Below are positions 28,498-38,730 of a stretch of 64,000 nucleotides of DNA, piece after piece. The translations under genes were made by a program, and so were the position numbers. A model generated the notes under the pieces. The model was given only the letters and a program-made list of their open reading frames with translations, was not told the origin of the DNA and made no database searches. This stretch comes from Pseudomonas bijieensis. Lineage in GTDB: Bacteria; Pseudomonadota; Gammaproteobacteria; Pseudomonadales; Pseudomonadaceae. Location: NCBI RefSeq assembly GCF_013347965.1, contig NZ_CP048810.1, positions 3,471,501 through 3,535,500 on the forward strand, read 5' to 3'. Within the stretch, counting starts at the first letter, position 1; each line of letters opens with the position of its first letter.

Positions 28498-28526
28498 GGG
28501 CACGACCTGTAAACAGGATCGTGCCC
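28498..28526 (-). terminator. Attenuator-like hairpin between rplI and dnaB
   Basis: GGGCACGA-CCTG / CAGG-A-TCGTGCCC forms a 12-pair stem with one bulge and a TAAA loop. On the minus strand it is followed by TTTGTCTTTCTG, a moderately U-rich stretch. It should end most ribosomal-protein transcription and let part continue into dnaB. Confidence 0.72.
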
Positions 28527-28571
28527 GATGTTACCGGCAAGCACCCGAGGGTGCCAGCCGACAGGTGTTGC

Positions 28572-29018
28572 TTAGGCTGCTACCACGACAACGCGTACGG
28601 TGGCTTCAACTTCGGCGTGCAGGTGCACGGCTACGTCGAATTCGCCTACGTTGCGGATGGTGCCGTTCGGCAGACGAACTTCGCTTTTCGCAACTTCAAC
28701 GCCAGAGGCGGTCAGTGCGTCAGCGATGTCGTGAGTACCGATCGAACCGAACAGCTTGCCTTCGTCGCCAGCGGTGGCAGTGATGGTCACTTCCAGCTCG
28801 GCCAGTTGGGCAGCACGGCTTTCAGCCGAGGTTTTACGGTCTGCGGCAGCTTTTTCCAGCTCAGCGCGACGCTCTTCGAACGCAGCCAGGTTGGCAGCGG
28901 TCGCAGCGGTGGCTTTGCCGTAAGGCAGCAGGTAGTTACGACCGTAGCCGGCCTTAACGTTTACTTTGTCACCCAGGTTGCCCAGGTTGGTGACTTTTTC
29001 CAGAAGGATCAGTTGCAT
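28572..29018 (-). CDS. rplI: 50S ribosomal protein L9
   Basis: A 148-aa protein with the L9 signature [13 protein letters not shown] following the N-terminal [17 protein letters not shown]. The long connecting helix ([14 protein letters not shown]) and the C-terminal domain ([16 protein letters not shown]) are complete. L9 binds domain V of 23S rRNA at the base of the L1 stalk. It follows the DUF2232 gene by 18 bp and precedes dnaB. Confidence 0.97.
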   Translation of the reverse strand: MQLILLEKVTNLGNLGDKVNVKAGYGRNYLLPYGKATAATAANLAAFEERRAELEKAAADRKTSAESRAAQLAELEVTITATAGDEGKLFGSIGTHDIADALTASGVEVAKSEVRLPNGTIRNVGEFDVAVHLHAEVEATVRVVVVAA

Positions 29019-29036
29019 GTGAAAATCCTCTAACTT

Positions 29037-29927
29037 TTAACCTTCACCGTTCGCGTTGTCGGCGTCTTTCGGCGCCATACGACCGCGAAAATCAATCAGG
29101 CTGTCGACGATGGCCAAGACCACGAGCAACGGACCGAGCAAGTGCATGAAAGGCAACAACGTCACGTATATCCCCACCAGCCAGAACGTGGCCAGTCGCT
29201 TCTGCGCCACCAGCCCGTGAATCAGGGCCAGGCCGGCGAAGACCAGCGGTACACTGCACAACGGCAACAGGATCAGTGCATGCAGCCCGAAAAACGGGGC
29301 AACACACATGACGGCCAGCAGTGACAGCGCCACGCTCTTGGGGAATCGGATGGCGCGAAACTCGCGACCGAAACCACCGGGGTTATACAACGACGCCTGC
29401 CAATAGCGCCCAAGAATCAGGCACAGCACGCTAAAGATCTGCAGCGAAGACGCTATCGAGATGATCATCAGCGGAGCGCTCAGCGCGGCGAGAAATGCCT
29501 TCTGGTCTGCCGAGAATGTCTCGTAGACCTCACCCATCGCCAGCGGCAGGACGTGTTCGAACGTCTGCGCCAGTGACTCGATGAAGGAACCGAATACGGT
29601 CCCCAGGCTCACCGCACACAACAACCCCACGGCCACGCTGCACAGCAGCACGCGGTTCCAGGTATGTCCGGCGCGCAGAACCAACGCCAGGCCACAAGCC
29701 CCGAGCAACACCAGGAGTGTTGTCGGGTCCTTCAGGAAATACCAGCTCACCAACGCTGACAGCAACCCGATACCCAGGACGCTCAAGGCGTCCGAACCGC
29801 GCCGCAGGAGCACAAGGCACCCAGCGGCGGCACTCAACCAGAACAACAGCGGCAATGCTGCGGATCCGGCCACAACCAACGTGGCCTGCACACGTCCCCG
29901 CATGATGAAGTCAGCTAAGGCGCGCAT
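29037..29927 (-). CDS. DUF2232 (YybS-like) integral membrane protein
   Basis: A 296-aa protein with about eight hydrophobic helices, no signal peptide and a short charged C-terminus (APKDADNANGEG). It belongs by position and pattern to the DUF2232/YybS family found between rpsR and rplI in pseudomonads. Its function is unknown. The location inside a ribosomal-protein/dnaB gene string suggests strong growth-linked expression. Confidence 0.8.
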   Translation of the reverse strand: MRALADFIMRGRVQATLVVAGSAALPLLFWLSAAAGCLVLLRRGSDALSVLGIGLLSALVSWYFLKDPTTLLVLLGACGLALVLRAGHTWNRVLLCSVAVGLLCAVSLGTVFGSFIESLAQTFEHVLPLAMGEVYETFSADQKAFLAALSAPLMIISIASSLQIFSVLCLILGRYWQASLYNPGGFGREFRAIRFPKSVALSLLAVMCVAPFFGLHALILLPLCSVPLVFAGLALIHGLVAQKRLATFWLVGIYVTLLPFMHLLGPLLVVLAIVDSLIDFRGRMAPKDADNANGEG

Positions 29928-29963
29928 GCATTCAATCCCTTACTACTCGTCGACTGCCCGGTC

Positions 29964-30194
29964 TCAGCGGCCGTGGCTGTCGGTGTAGGCCAGCAGGGCC
30001 AGGAAGCGGGCGCGCTTGATAGCGGTGGCCAGCTGACGCTGATAACGAGCTTTAGTACCGGTGATACGGCTTGGAACGATTTTGCCGGTCTCGGATACGT
30101 AGGCTTTCAGAGTGTTGAGATCTTTGTAATCGATCTCTTTCACGTCTTCAGCGGTGAAGCGGCAGAATTTACGACGACGGAAGAAACGTGCCAT
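29964..30194 (-). CDS. rpsR: 30S ribosomal protein S18
   Basis: A 76-aa small basic protein: [16 protein letters not shown] at the N-terminus and [17 protein letters not shown] at the C-terminus are standard S18. It forms a heterodimer with S6 on the 30S platform. GGAG lies eight bases before the ATG. rpsF is 28 bp upstream in the same operon. Confidence 0.97.
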
Positions 30195-30222
30195 GTGATT
30201 GGCTCCTTAAAAGGTCCGTGGA

Positions 30223-30651
30223 TTACTCGTCAGCGTTATCGCTGTTGTCGCTGTCGCTATCGCTGTCATCGCCATCGGCGCTGTCAGAGTGCTCAGGACG
30301 GTCGCGACGCTCACGGCGCTCACTGCGGTTTTCTTCAGCCTTGAGCATCTCGGATTGGCCGGTGACGGCTTCTTCGCGACGGATGACCAGGTTACGGATC
30401 ACTGCATCGTTGTAGCGGAAGTTGTCTTCCAGCTCGGCCAGGGCCTTGCCAGTGCACTCAACGTTCAGCATCACGTAGTGAGCCTTGTGAACATTGTTGA
30501 TTGCGTAGGCCAGTTGACGACGGCCCCAATCTTCCAGACGGTGGATTTTGCCGCCGTCTTCTTCGATCAGCTTGGTGTAACGCTCAACCATGCCGCCGAC
30601 TTGCTCGCTTTGATCCGGGTGGACCAAAAAGATGATTTCGTAATGACGCAT
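30223..30651 (-). CDS. rpsF: 30S ribosomal protein S6
   Basis: A 142-aa protein with the conserved N-terminus [18 protein letters not shown] and the motif [22 protein letters not shown]. The C-terminal tail (residues about 115-142) is very acidic and repetitive in Asp and Ser. Tails like this receive glutamate residues from RimK in enteric bacteria and pseudomonads. GGAG is seven bases upstream of the ATG. It is the first gene of the rpsF-rpsR operon. Confidence 0.97.
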   Translation of the reverse strand: MRHYEIIFLVHPDQSEQVGGMVERYTKLIEEDGGKIHRLEDWGRRQLAYAINNVHKAHYVMLNVECTGKALAELEDNFRYNDAVIRNLVIRREEAVTGQSEMLKAEENRSERRERRDRPEHSDSADGDDSDSDSDNSDNADE

Positions 30652-30851
30652 GAATGCTCCTTACGGGTTGTAGCCTGCCGCTCAAAAACGGTCAGACAAG
30701 GAGTGAATGACACTTATGGACTTGTGGACGCTAGACACATAAGTGCCTGCCATCACAGCAAGGGGCGCAATTGTAGAGAAGGGCCGAGGGAGGCGCAAGG
30801 TAATTGGTGATTATTTGAACAGCCACCAATCCATGCCCTTACACAAAACTA
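30652..30851 (-). promoter_or_regulatory. rpsF leader region
   Basis: The leader contains an inverted repeat CACTTATG (30711-30718) / CATAAGTG (30738-30745), and nearer the start codon a small CCG-TTTTTGAG-CGG hairpin. S6:S18 autoregulatory leaders in many bacteria present CCG in a small hairpin, so this could be the operator, but the structure was judged only by eye. Together with the next REP doublet it accounts for the 306-bp gap to rlmB. Confidence 0.3.
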
Positions 30852-30944
30852 CTGTGGGAGCGAGCGTGCTCGCGATGAGGGCGCCACATTCAACATTTGC
30901 GCCGAATGACACGCCGCTATCGTGAGCAGGCTCGCTCCCACAGG
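30852..30944. repeat. REP doublet (inverted pair)
   Basis: GTGGGAGCGAGCGTGCTCGC and GTGAGCAGGCTCGCTCCCAC, each with one base off the usual consensus, flank a ~50-bp spacer just downstream of rlmB. Confidence 0.9.
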
Positions 30945-30957
30945 GCTTACAGCAAGA

Positions 30958-31719
30958 TCAGGGCTTTTTGGCGACAGCCTTGACGCTACGCTGGCGCAGC
31001 GCTTCGAACAGGCACACCCCAGTCGCCACCGAGACGTTGAGGCTGCTGACGCTGCCAGCCATCGGCAACTTGACCAGGTAATCGCAATGCTCGCGGGTCA
31101 GGCGGCGCATGCCCTTGCCTTCGGCCCCCATGATCAGGATCGTCGGGCCGGTCAGGTCCTGGTCATAGATGCTGACCTCGGCCTCGCCCGCCGTGCCGAC
31201 CACCCACAGGCCGCGCTGCTGGAGTTTTTCCAGGGTGCGCGCCAGGTTGGTCACCGCCACCAACGGAATCACTTCCGCGGCGCCGCAGGCGACTTTACGC
31301 ACCACTGGCGTCAAGGTGGCCGACTTGTCCTTGGGCACGATCACCGCCAACGCACCGGCGGCATCCGCCGAACGCAGGCAGGCGCCCAGGTTGTGCGGAT
31401 CGGTCACGCCATCGAGCACCAGCAGCAAGGGCGCGCCCTCGGTACGATCGAGCAGTTCGTCGAGCATCGCTTCGCCCCAGACCTGGCTCGGACTGACCTC
31501 GGCCACGACCCCCTGGTGCACGCCTTCGACCCAGGCATCCATTTCGCGCCGTTCGGCCTGGCCGACCGCGACGCGGCTTTCGTTGGCGAGTTCGACCAGG
31601 GTCTGGACCCGCGGATCGCTACGGCCTTCGGCCAACCAGATCTGCTTGACCCGCTTGGGGTGATGACGCAACAACGCTTCCACGGCATGCACGCCGTAGA
31701 TTTTTTCCAACTGACTCAT
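30958..31719 (-). CDS. rlmB: 23S rRNA (guanosine-2'-O-)-methyltransferase RlmB
   Basis: A 253-aa SpoU-family (trefoil-knot) methyltransferase that modifies G2251 of 23S rRNA with SAM. The L30e-like N-terminal domain is followed by the SpoU motifs: VLDGVTDPHNLGACLRSADA, the IMGAEGKGM knot segment and LPMAGSVSSLNVSVATGV at the end. Its ATG overlaps the rnr stop in an ATGA junction, so the RNA-modifying and RNA-degrading enzymes are translationally coupled. Confidence 0.96.
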   Translation of the reverse strand: MSQLEKIYGVHAVEALLRHHPKRVKQIWLAEGRSDPRVQTLVELANESRVAVGQAERREMDAWVEGVHQGVVAEVSPSQVWGEAMLDELLDRTEGAPLLLVLDGVTDPHNLGACLRSADAAGALAVIVPKDKSATLTPVVRKVACGAAEVIPLVAVTNLARTLEKLQQRGLWVVGTAGEAEVSIYDQDLTGPTILIMGAEGKGMRRLTREHCDYLVKLPMAGSVSSLNVSVATGVCLFEALRQRSVKAVAKKP

Positions 31720-34346
31720 GACTTGGCCTTGGGTTTACGCGCCCCGCCGCTCTTGGCTGGGGCCGAGCCCGCTTTCGGCGGACCCTTCCGGTGTTTGCTT
31801 GGCTTGCTCGATGACTTTTCCGCCCCGTGGGACTTTCCCCCAGACGCCGCTTTACCACCGCTTTTGGCTTCGTTGAGCAACTGCTGCTTCAACTCGCGGC
31901 TCTTGCGAAGCTCGGCGTTCTTCGCCGCTGCGTCGCTGGGGCGGTAGGCTTCGGGAGCCTTGTCCTTGACGGACGAACGACGACCGGCCTTGGCTGGCTC
32001 AGGCTCTGCGGTTTTGGCAGGAGCACCTTTACCCTTGGTCGCAGGCGCTGCGGTCTCGCCGCCACGCTTTTTACGGCCAGTCGGCGCTTCGGCGGGCTTG
32101 TCAGACATTCCGAAGTCGATCTTGCGCTCATCGAGGTCGACGCGCATGACCTGCACTTCCACGGTGTCGCCCAGACGGAAGCTGCGACCGGTGCGCTCGC
32201 CCGCCAGGCGGTGGTGCACAGGATCAAAGTGATAGTAATCACCCGGCAAGGCGGTGACGTGCACCAGGCCCTCGACGTAGATGTCGGTCAGTTCGACAAA
32301 CAAACCAAAGCCGGTCACAGCAGTGATCACGCCTGGGAACGACTCGCCCACGCGGTCTTTCATGAACTCGCACTTGAGCCAGTTCACTACGTCACGCGTG
32401 GCTTCGTCGGCGCGGCGTTCGCTCATGGAGCATTGCTCGCCCAACTGTTCCAGGGCCGCTTCGTCGTACGGGTAGATCCGCGCCTTTGGAATGGTCATGG
32501 CACCGGCGCGCTTGACGTGCGGGGTGTTCAGCTTGGAATGGATCACGCTGCGGATCGCGCGATGCGTGAGCAGGTCCGGATAACGGCGGATCGGCGAGGT
32601 GAAGTGGGTGTACGCCTCGTAATTCAGACCAAAGTGGCCCTGGTTGTCGGCGCTGTACACCGCCTGGCTCAGAGAGCGCAGCATCACCGTCTGGATCACA
32701 TGGTAATCCGGGCGGTCCTTGATGCTGGCCAGCAGTGCCTGGTAGTCCTTCGGCGTCGGACCGTCCTTGCCTTTGTGCAGGGACAGGCCGAGCTCGCCGA
32801 GGAAGGCGCGCAGTTTTTCCAGGCGCTCCGGCGGCGGGCCGTCGTGCACGCGATACAACGCAGGAATCTCGTGCTTCTTGAGGAACTCCGCAGTGGCCAC
32901 GTTGGCCGCCAGCATGCACTCTTCGATCAGCTTGTGCGCATCGTTACGGGTCGTCGGGGTGATTGCGGCGATCTTGCGCTCGGAACCGAAGACAATCCGG
33001 GTTTCCTGGGTCTCGAAATCGATCGCGCCGCGCACGTGACGGGCACCCAGCAACACCTTGTACAGCGCGTACAGCTGCTTGAGGTGCGGCACCACGCCAG
33101 CGTATTCGGTGCGCAACGCCTTGGCTTCACTGGTCTTCGGCGTTTCCAGGATGGTGCTGACCTTGTTGTAGGTCAGACGCGCCTGGGAGTGGATCACCGC
33201 TTCGTAGAACTGGTAGTCGGTCATTTCGCCGGTTTTGGAGATGGTCATCTCGCAAACCATGGCCAAACGGTCGACTTTCGGGTTCAGCGAACACAGGCCG
33301 TTGGACAACTGCTCAGGCAGCATCGGGATCACGCGCTCAGGGAAATACACGGAGTTGCCGCGCACCTGGGCTTCGTTATCCAGGGCCGAACCGATCTTCA
33401 CGTAGCTGGACACGTCGGCAATCGCGACGAACAGCTTCCAGCCGCCGGAGAACAGGCGCAGCTTACCGGGCTTGGCTTCGCAGTAGACCGCATCGTCGAA
33501 GTCGCGGGCGTCTTCGCCGTCGATGGTGACGAACGGCAGATGGCGCAGGTCGATGCGTTTTTCTTTATCTTTCTCTTCGACTTCCGGCTTGAGCTTGGCG
33601 GCTTCCTTGAGCACAGCCTCGGGCCAGACGTGAGGAATGTCGTAGGTGCGCAGCGCAACGTCGATTTCCATGCCCGGCGCCATGTAGTTGCCGACCACTT
33701 CAACGATATCGCCCTGTGGCTGGAAGCGCGCAGTTGGCCAGTGGGTGATTTTCACCTCGACGAACTGACCCACCTTGGCGGCGCCATTACGACCCGGAGT
33801 AATCAGCACTTCCTGCTGAACCTTCGGGTTATCCGGCACAACAAAACCGATGCCGCCTTCTTCGAAGTAACGGCCGACAATGCTTTCATGGGCACGGGAC
33901 ACCACTTCGACGATCACGCCTTCACGGCGACCACGACGGTCCAGGCCGGAAACACGGGCCAGGGCCCGGTCGCCATCGAACACCAGACGCATTTGCGCCG
34001 GGCTCATGAACAGGTCGTCGCTACCGTCGTCCGGAATCAGGAAACCAAAGCCGTCACGGTGGCCGGCGATGCGGCCCAGGATCAAGTCGAGCTTGTCCAC
34101 CGGCGCATAGGTGCCGCGCCGGGTGTAGATCAGTTGAGCGTCGCGCTCCATGGCGCGCAGACGGCGGCGCAGGGCTTCGAGCTGGTCCTCGGTGGTGAGA
34201 CCGAACTCTTCGACCAACTGCTCGCGGCTAGCAGGCGAACCCCGATCGGCGAGATGCGCCAGGATCAGTTCGCGACTAGGAATAGGGTTTTCATATTTTT
34301 CCGCTTCACGAGCGGCCTCGGGATCGAGGGACTGCCAATCGGCCAT
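31716..34346 (-). CDS. rnr: Ribonuclease R
   Basis: An 876-aa 3'-5' exoribonuclease. In order it has an N-terminal HTH (LILAHLADRGSPASREQL), two cold-shock domains, the RNB catalytic domain with the Asp cluster in TIDGEDARDFDDAVYCE, an S1 domain (GESFPGVITAVTGFGLFVELTDIYVEGLVHV) and a long Lys/Pro/Ala-rich basic tail. RNase R degrades structured RNA and helps in rRNA quality control. It is the first gene of rnr-rlmB and lies downstream of the tRNA-Leu locus but on the opposite strand. Confidence 0.96.
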   Translation of the reverse strand: MADWQSLDPEAAREAEKYENPIPSRELILAHLADRGSPASREQLVEEFGLTTEDQLEALRRRLRAMERDAQLIYTRRGTYAPVDKLDLILGRIAGHRDGFGFLIPDDGSDDLFMSPAQMRLVFDGDRALARVSGLDRRGRREGVIVEVVSRAHESIVGRYFEEGGIGFVVPDNPKVQQEVLITPGRNGAAKVGQFVEVKITHWPTARFQPQGDIVEVVGNYMAPGMEIDVALRTYDIPHVWPEAVLKEAAKLKPEVEEKDKEKRIDLRHLPFVTIDGEDARDFDDAVYCEAKPGKLRLFSGGWKLFVAIADVSSYVKIGSALDNEAQVRGNSVYFPERVIPMLPEQLSNGLCSLNPKVDRLAMVCEMTISKTGEMTDYQFYEAVIHSQARLTYNKVSTILETPKTSEAKALRTEYAGVVPHLKQLYALYKVLLGARHVRGAIDFETQETRIVFGSERKIAAITPTTRNDAHKLIEECMLAANVATAEFLKKHEIPALYRVHDGPPPERLEKLRAFLGELGLSLHKGKDGPTPKDYQALLASIKDRPDYHVIQTVMLRSLSQAVYSADNQGHFGLNYEAYTHFTSPIRRYPDLLTHRAIRSVIHSKLNTPHVKRAGAMTIPKARIYPYDEAALEQLGEQCSMSERRADEATRDVVNWLKCEFMKDRVGESFPGVITAVTGFGLFVELTDIYVEGLVHVTALPGDYYHFDPVHHRLAGERTGRSFRLGDTVEVQVMRVDLDERKIDFGMSDKPAEAPTGRKKRGGETAAPATKGKGAPAKTAEPEPAKAGRRSSVKDKAPEAYRPSDAAAKNAELRKSRELKQQLLNEAKSGGKAASGGKSHGAEKSSSKPSKHRKGPPKAGSAPAKSGGARKPKAKS

Positions 34347-34508
34347 TAGAGAGTTTTCACCTTGTCTATATGCGGGTTAGTTTGGCATAGGCTTAATGAA
34401 ACGGGAAATTTCAAACATGCGATGGCTTTTCCAGATCGATTTGGCCTGCCTTTGAAGCCCCGGAAAAGCACCGCTCGTGAAATTTAGCGGTTTTTTTCTC
34501 AGGAGGGG

Positions 34509-34537
34509 TTTACAGTTAAAAACACGCTCCGTATAGT
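34509..34537 (+). promoter_or_regulatory. Promoter of first tRNA-Leu
   Basis: TTTACA (34509-34514) and TATAGT (34532-34537) with a 17-base spacer, followed by a GC-rich discriminator (gcgcgcc) typical of stringently controlled stable-RNA promoters. Confidence 0.85.
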
Positions 34538-34573
34538 GCGCGCCATCGACGACGTACACACGTTGCCGATACT

Positions 34574-34660
34574 GCCCAGATGGTGAAATTGGTAGACACG
34601 CCAGCTTCAGGTGCTGGTGACCGCAAGGTCGTGGAAGTTCGAGTCTTCTTCTGGGCACCA
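34574..34660 (+). tRNA. tRNA-Leu(CAG), copy 1
   Basis: The acceptor stem GCCCAGA pairs with TCTGGGC and the encoded ACCA end follows. The anticodon stem CCAGC/GCTGG encloses TTCAGGT, so the anticodon CAG is at 34608-34610. A long variable arm (GACCGCAAGGTC) marks a class II tRNA, and the T arm contains GTTCGAGTC. It has its own promoter and terminator. Confidence 0.97.
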
Positions 34661-34696
34661 ATTTCGAGCAACAGGTCAATGACCTGCAAGCCCAAC

Positions 34697-34723
34697 AAAA
34701 ACCCGCGAAAGCGGGTTTTTGCA
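34697..34723 (+). terminator. Terminator after tRNA-Leu copy 1
   Basis: AAAAACCCGC-GAAA-GCGGGTTTTT: a ten-base stem closed by a GAAA tetraloop and ending in T residues. Confidence 0.9.
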
Positions 34724-34774
34724 TTTCTATCTCCCTGAAATTGCGTTTGGCAATTACTAAAACAAAAACAGGGG

Positions 34775-34803
34775 TTTACAGATCAAAACGCGCTCCGTAT
34801 AGT
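34775..34803 (+). promoter_or_regulatory. Promoter of second tRNA-Leu
   Basis: TTTACA (34775-34780) and TATAGT (34798-34803), again with 17 bases between them and the same GGGG before the -35 box; a near copy of the first promoter. Confidence 0.85.
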
Positions 34804-34837
34804 GCGCCACATCAACAGCGGCAACGCTGAAGATGCT

Positions 34838-34924
34838 GCCCAGATGGTGAAATTGGTAGACACGCCAGCTTCAGGTGCTGGTGACCGCAAGGTCGTGGAA
34901 GTTCGAGTCTTCTTCTGGGCACCA
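34838..34924 (+). tRNA. tRNA-Leu(CAG), copy 2
   Basis: The 87-base sequence is identical to copy 1, with the anticodon CAG at 34872-34874 and encoded CCA. The copies are 264 bases apart; promoter and terminator are also duplicated while the sequence between them has diverged. Confidence 0.97.
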
Positions 34925-34960
34925 ATTCAAGCTTCAAGGTCACGACCTTGAACCTCACAG

Positions 34961-34983
34961 AAACCCGCGAAAGCGGGTTTTTG
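34961..34983 (+). terminator. Terminator after tRNA-Leu copy 2
   Basis: AAACCCGC-GAAA-GCGGGTTTTT, the same tetraloop hairpin as after copy 1. It is preceded by a second small stem (CAAGGTC-AC-GACCTTG) absent from copy 1. Confidence 0.88.
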
Positions 34984-35026
34984 CGTTTCTGCCATCTGAA
35001 CCTTTGCTCCCGCTGGAGGGCAAAGC

Positions 35027-35262
35027 CCTCCCCGACCGAACCAGGCCTGATGGAGGCACGACCGGAAGAACCGGGTCGGCTGTCAGGCCGCCTTCGCGAG
35101 CAAGCTTTGCTCCCACAAAATCTGACTGGTGTACCACCGGGAAGAACCAGGTCGGCTGTCAGGCCGCCTCGCGAGCAAGCTTTGCTCCCACAGATCTGAT
35201 GGGTGTACGACCGGGAGGACTCAGGTCGGCTGTTAGGCCGCCTTCGCGAGCAAACTCGCACA
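35027..35262. repeat. Tandem array of three ~75-bp REP-containing units
   Basis: The block GTCGGCTGTCAGGCCGCC, followed by a single REP arm (TCGCGAGCAAGCTTTGCTCC), repeats at 35075, 35151 and 35225, a period of 74-76 bp. The third copy has decayed (gcgagcaaactcgcacac). All units point the same way, unlike the inverted doublets elsewhere. The gap up to the chemoreceptor stop codon contains nothing else recognisable. Confidence 0.85.
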
Positions 35263-35298
35263 CAGGTTTTGGTCGCGTATAAGCCTGTGAAAACCCGA

Positions 35299-37233
35299 TC
35301 AAGCCCTGAACTGCCCCAAACTCGCCTTCAACTGCGCCGCCAAACTATCCAGCACCTTGCCACTGGCCGTGGTCTCAACCACAGCCTGGGCCGCTTTCTC
35401 AGCCTGGGCATGAATCGTCTCCACCCGCCCACGCACCGCCTGCGCCCCCTGGGCCTGATGAGCCGCCGCCTGAGTCGCCAGACCAATAGCCGCATGCACC
35501 TGCTCTACAGAGGCCTGCACCGACTGCTGCAACCGCGCGCTGTCTCGCAGCACCAACAAACCTTCACTTGCCTGGCGCCCAGCTTGGCCGATGGCGGCCA
35601 CAGCCTCGCGAGCCCCCTGCTGCAAGGCCACGATATGCGCCTGTATATCGCCCGTCGAGCTTTGGGTCTTGCTCGCCAACGCCCGCACCTCATCCGCCAC
35701 TACGGCAAACCCGCGCCCGGTTTCCCCAGCCCGCGCCGCCTCGATGGCCGCGTTCAAGGCCAGCAAGTTAGTCTGCTCGGCGATGCCGTGGATCACCGTC
35801 AACACCACTTCGATCTGCTCGCTCTGCTGCGCCAGTCGCTCGATCACTTTCGCCCCGGTGTCTACCTGCCCGGCCAGGGCCTCGATCAAGCCACTGACCT
35901 TGGCCGAAGTGCGGGTGTTTTCATCGGTGGCCTGGCGAATTTCTACCACCTGCTGCAAAGCCGCCTGCATCGCCTGGCTTTCCGACTGAGCTTCATCTGC
36001 CATTTGCGATAGCGCACGCAGGCTCTCGGCCACTTCATCACGCTGCATCCCGGCCGCCGCATCGGCACCGGAGTTACGCAAGGTCATCGCACCGATTTCC
36101 ACACCGGTACGCTGGGCCACATCACCCGCCTCGCGCACGATGGGCTGCAACTTATCCACAAAGCGATTGACCGCCGAGGCCATGTCGCCAATTTCGTCCT
36201 TGCTGTTGATTTGCACACGCTTGGTCAGGTCACCCTCACCCGCCGCCAGGTCGTTCATGGCCGCGATCAGCAACTTCAAGCGATTGACCACCCTACGCCC
36301 CAACACCACAGCCAGCAGCGCCAGTACGCCAAAGCCCACCAGTGCCAGGCCCAGGCCGATGCGCCAGCGCAGGGTAGCCGCGGCTTCCTGCACGGTGGTA
36401 GCGGTGTTGGTCTGCATCTGCGTGGCGGTGGCCTGGGCCGATTCCAGGCGACCGCGCATGGCGGTCGCGCTGTCGGCTGCCGCCCCCTTGAGGCTGTCGC
36501 CGACCAACTGGTCGCTGCTGGCGATCAAGGCCGAGAAGCGCTGGTCAAGCGCCTTCAGATCGGTTTCAACGGCAGCCGTGGAAACCCCCATCAGTACTTT
36601 GCCGATCTCCACGCCGTTGGGATTGATCGAGGCTTCAAGGTAATACACGGAAGGGTCGTTCTTCGCCGCATCCAGCACCTTGTCCAAGGCCCGCTCGCCC
36701 TTGCCTTTCTCCAGCAGCGCCTTGTTGATCGGGTTTTCCCGGTTCAGGTAGCGGGTGAGGTGCTCACCATTCGCGTCGTCATAAATGACAAACAGCACAT
36801 TGGGATTACGCTGGGCCCGACGGGCGAATTCGGAGAGCGTGGGCACGTCGCTGTCCCACATGGCGCGAGGAGCGACGGAAGCCAGGAGTTGCGCCATATC
36901 ATTGGCGGAATCTCTCAAATCCTTCTCCAATGTCCCACGCAGTTGCGCCTGCTCATCCTTCAGGCGAGCCGACAACCCGGCATTGAGCCGCTGGCGGGTA
37001 TTGGCAGAAAGACTATCCAGGCTCGACGTGACTTCACGCCCCGCCTGCTCCAGCTCGCCGGAAAGCTTCTGGCTGTCAGCCCCCAGGCGCGCACCGAGGT
37101 CGGCTTCCAGCGCCGTGACCGTGCTTCGGGTCAGCGCAACAGCCACCAGTACCTGCACCAAAAGGGCGATACCGAGGGTAATGAACACAGGCCGCAACAA
37201 ACGGCTTTGTAACAGTGAGAGAACGGCCGACAC
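35299..37233 (-). CDS. Methyl-accepting chemotaxis protein
   Basis: A 644-aa transmembrane chemoreceptor. TM1 is at about residues 15-35 and TM2 at about 292-312, enclosing a ~255-residue periplasmic ligand-binding domain with helical flanks and a central [17 protein letters not shown] region. A HAMP domain ([28 protein letters not shown]) follows, then the signalling hairpin with its conserved tip [19 protein letters not shown]. No CheB/CheR pentapeptide is seen at the C-terminus. GTG at 37233 is preferred (AGAGGG seven bases upstream) to the TTG at 37251. The ligand cannot be told from sequence. Confidence 0.93.
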   Translation of the reverse strand: MSAVLSLLQSRLLRPVFITLGIALLVQVLVAVALTRSTVTALEADLGARLGADSQKLSGELEQAGREVTSSLDSLSANTRQRLNAGLSARLKDEQAQLRGTLEKDLRDSANDMAQLLASVAPRAMWDSDVPTLSEFARRAQRNPNVLFVIYDDANGEHLTRYLNRENPINKALLEKGKGERALDKVLDAAKNDPSVYYLEASINPNGVEIGKVLMGVSTAAVETDLKALDQRFSALIASSDQLVGDSLKGAAADSATAMRGRLESAQATATQMQTNTATTVQEAAATLRWRIGLGLALVGFGVLALLAVVLGRRVVNRLKLLIAAMNDLAAGEGDLTKRVQINSKDEIGDMASAVNRFVDKLQPIVREAGDVAQRTGVEIGAMTLRNSGADAAAGMQRDEVAESLRALSQMADEAQSESQAMQAALQQVVEIRQATDENTRTSAKVSGLIEALAGQVDTGAKVIERLAQQSEQIEVVLTVIHGIAEQTNLLALNAAIEAARAGETGRGFAVVADEVRALASKTQSSTGDIQAHIVALQQGAREAVAAIGQAGRQASEGLLVLRDSARLQQSVQASVEQVHAAIGLATQAAAHQAQGAQAVRGRVETIHAQAEKAAQAVVETTASGKVLDSLAAQLKASLGQFRA

Positions 37234-37336
37234 GTGAAATCCCTCTACCAAACGCCATTAATTTGATGGCACTTATGGAAGCGGTGCCTTAATGAAGATG
37301 CATAGCAAGTGTCGTGCCGTGCGGCAACCAGAAACG

Positions 37337-37368
37337 ACAAAGGACCCAAACGAGGGTCCTTTGTGTTT
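37337..37368. terminator. Terminator downstream of purA
   Basis: ACAAAGGACCC (37337-37347) pairs perfectly with GGGTCCTTTGT (37354-37364) across a six-base loop. Short T stretches follow on both strands. It ends the leftward hisZ-purA transcript. Confidence 0.82.
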
Positions 37369-37383
37369 TACATCAATGGCTTA

Positions 37384-38730
<1,347 letters not shown>

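Noticed and set aside
31827..34349. An 840-aa rightward ORF opposite rnr
   Set aside because: It is an antisense reading of the high-GC RNase R gene, rich in His, Gln and Val-Asp repeats typical of shadow frames.
34574..34924. The tRNA-Leu duplication as an integrative-element attachment site
   Set aside because: No integrase gene or mobile cargo lies between or beside the copies; each copy is a full tRNA with its own promoter, not a partial att repeat.
35027..35262. The three-unit direct repeat as a CRISPR array
   Set aside because: The repeated part is nearly the whole 75-bp period, so there are no unique spacers, and the units contain REP arms. No cas genes are present.
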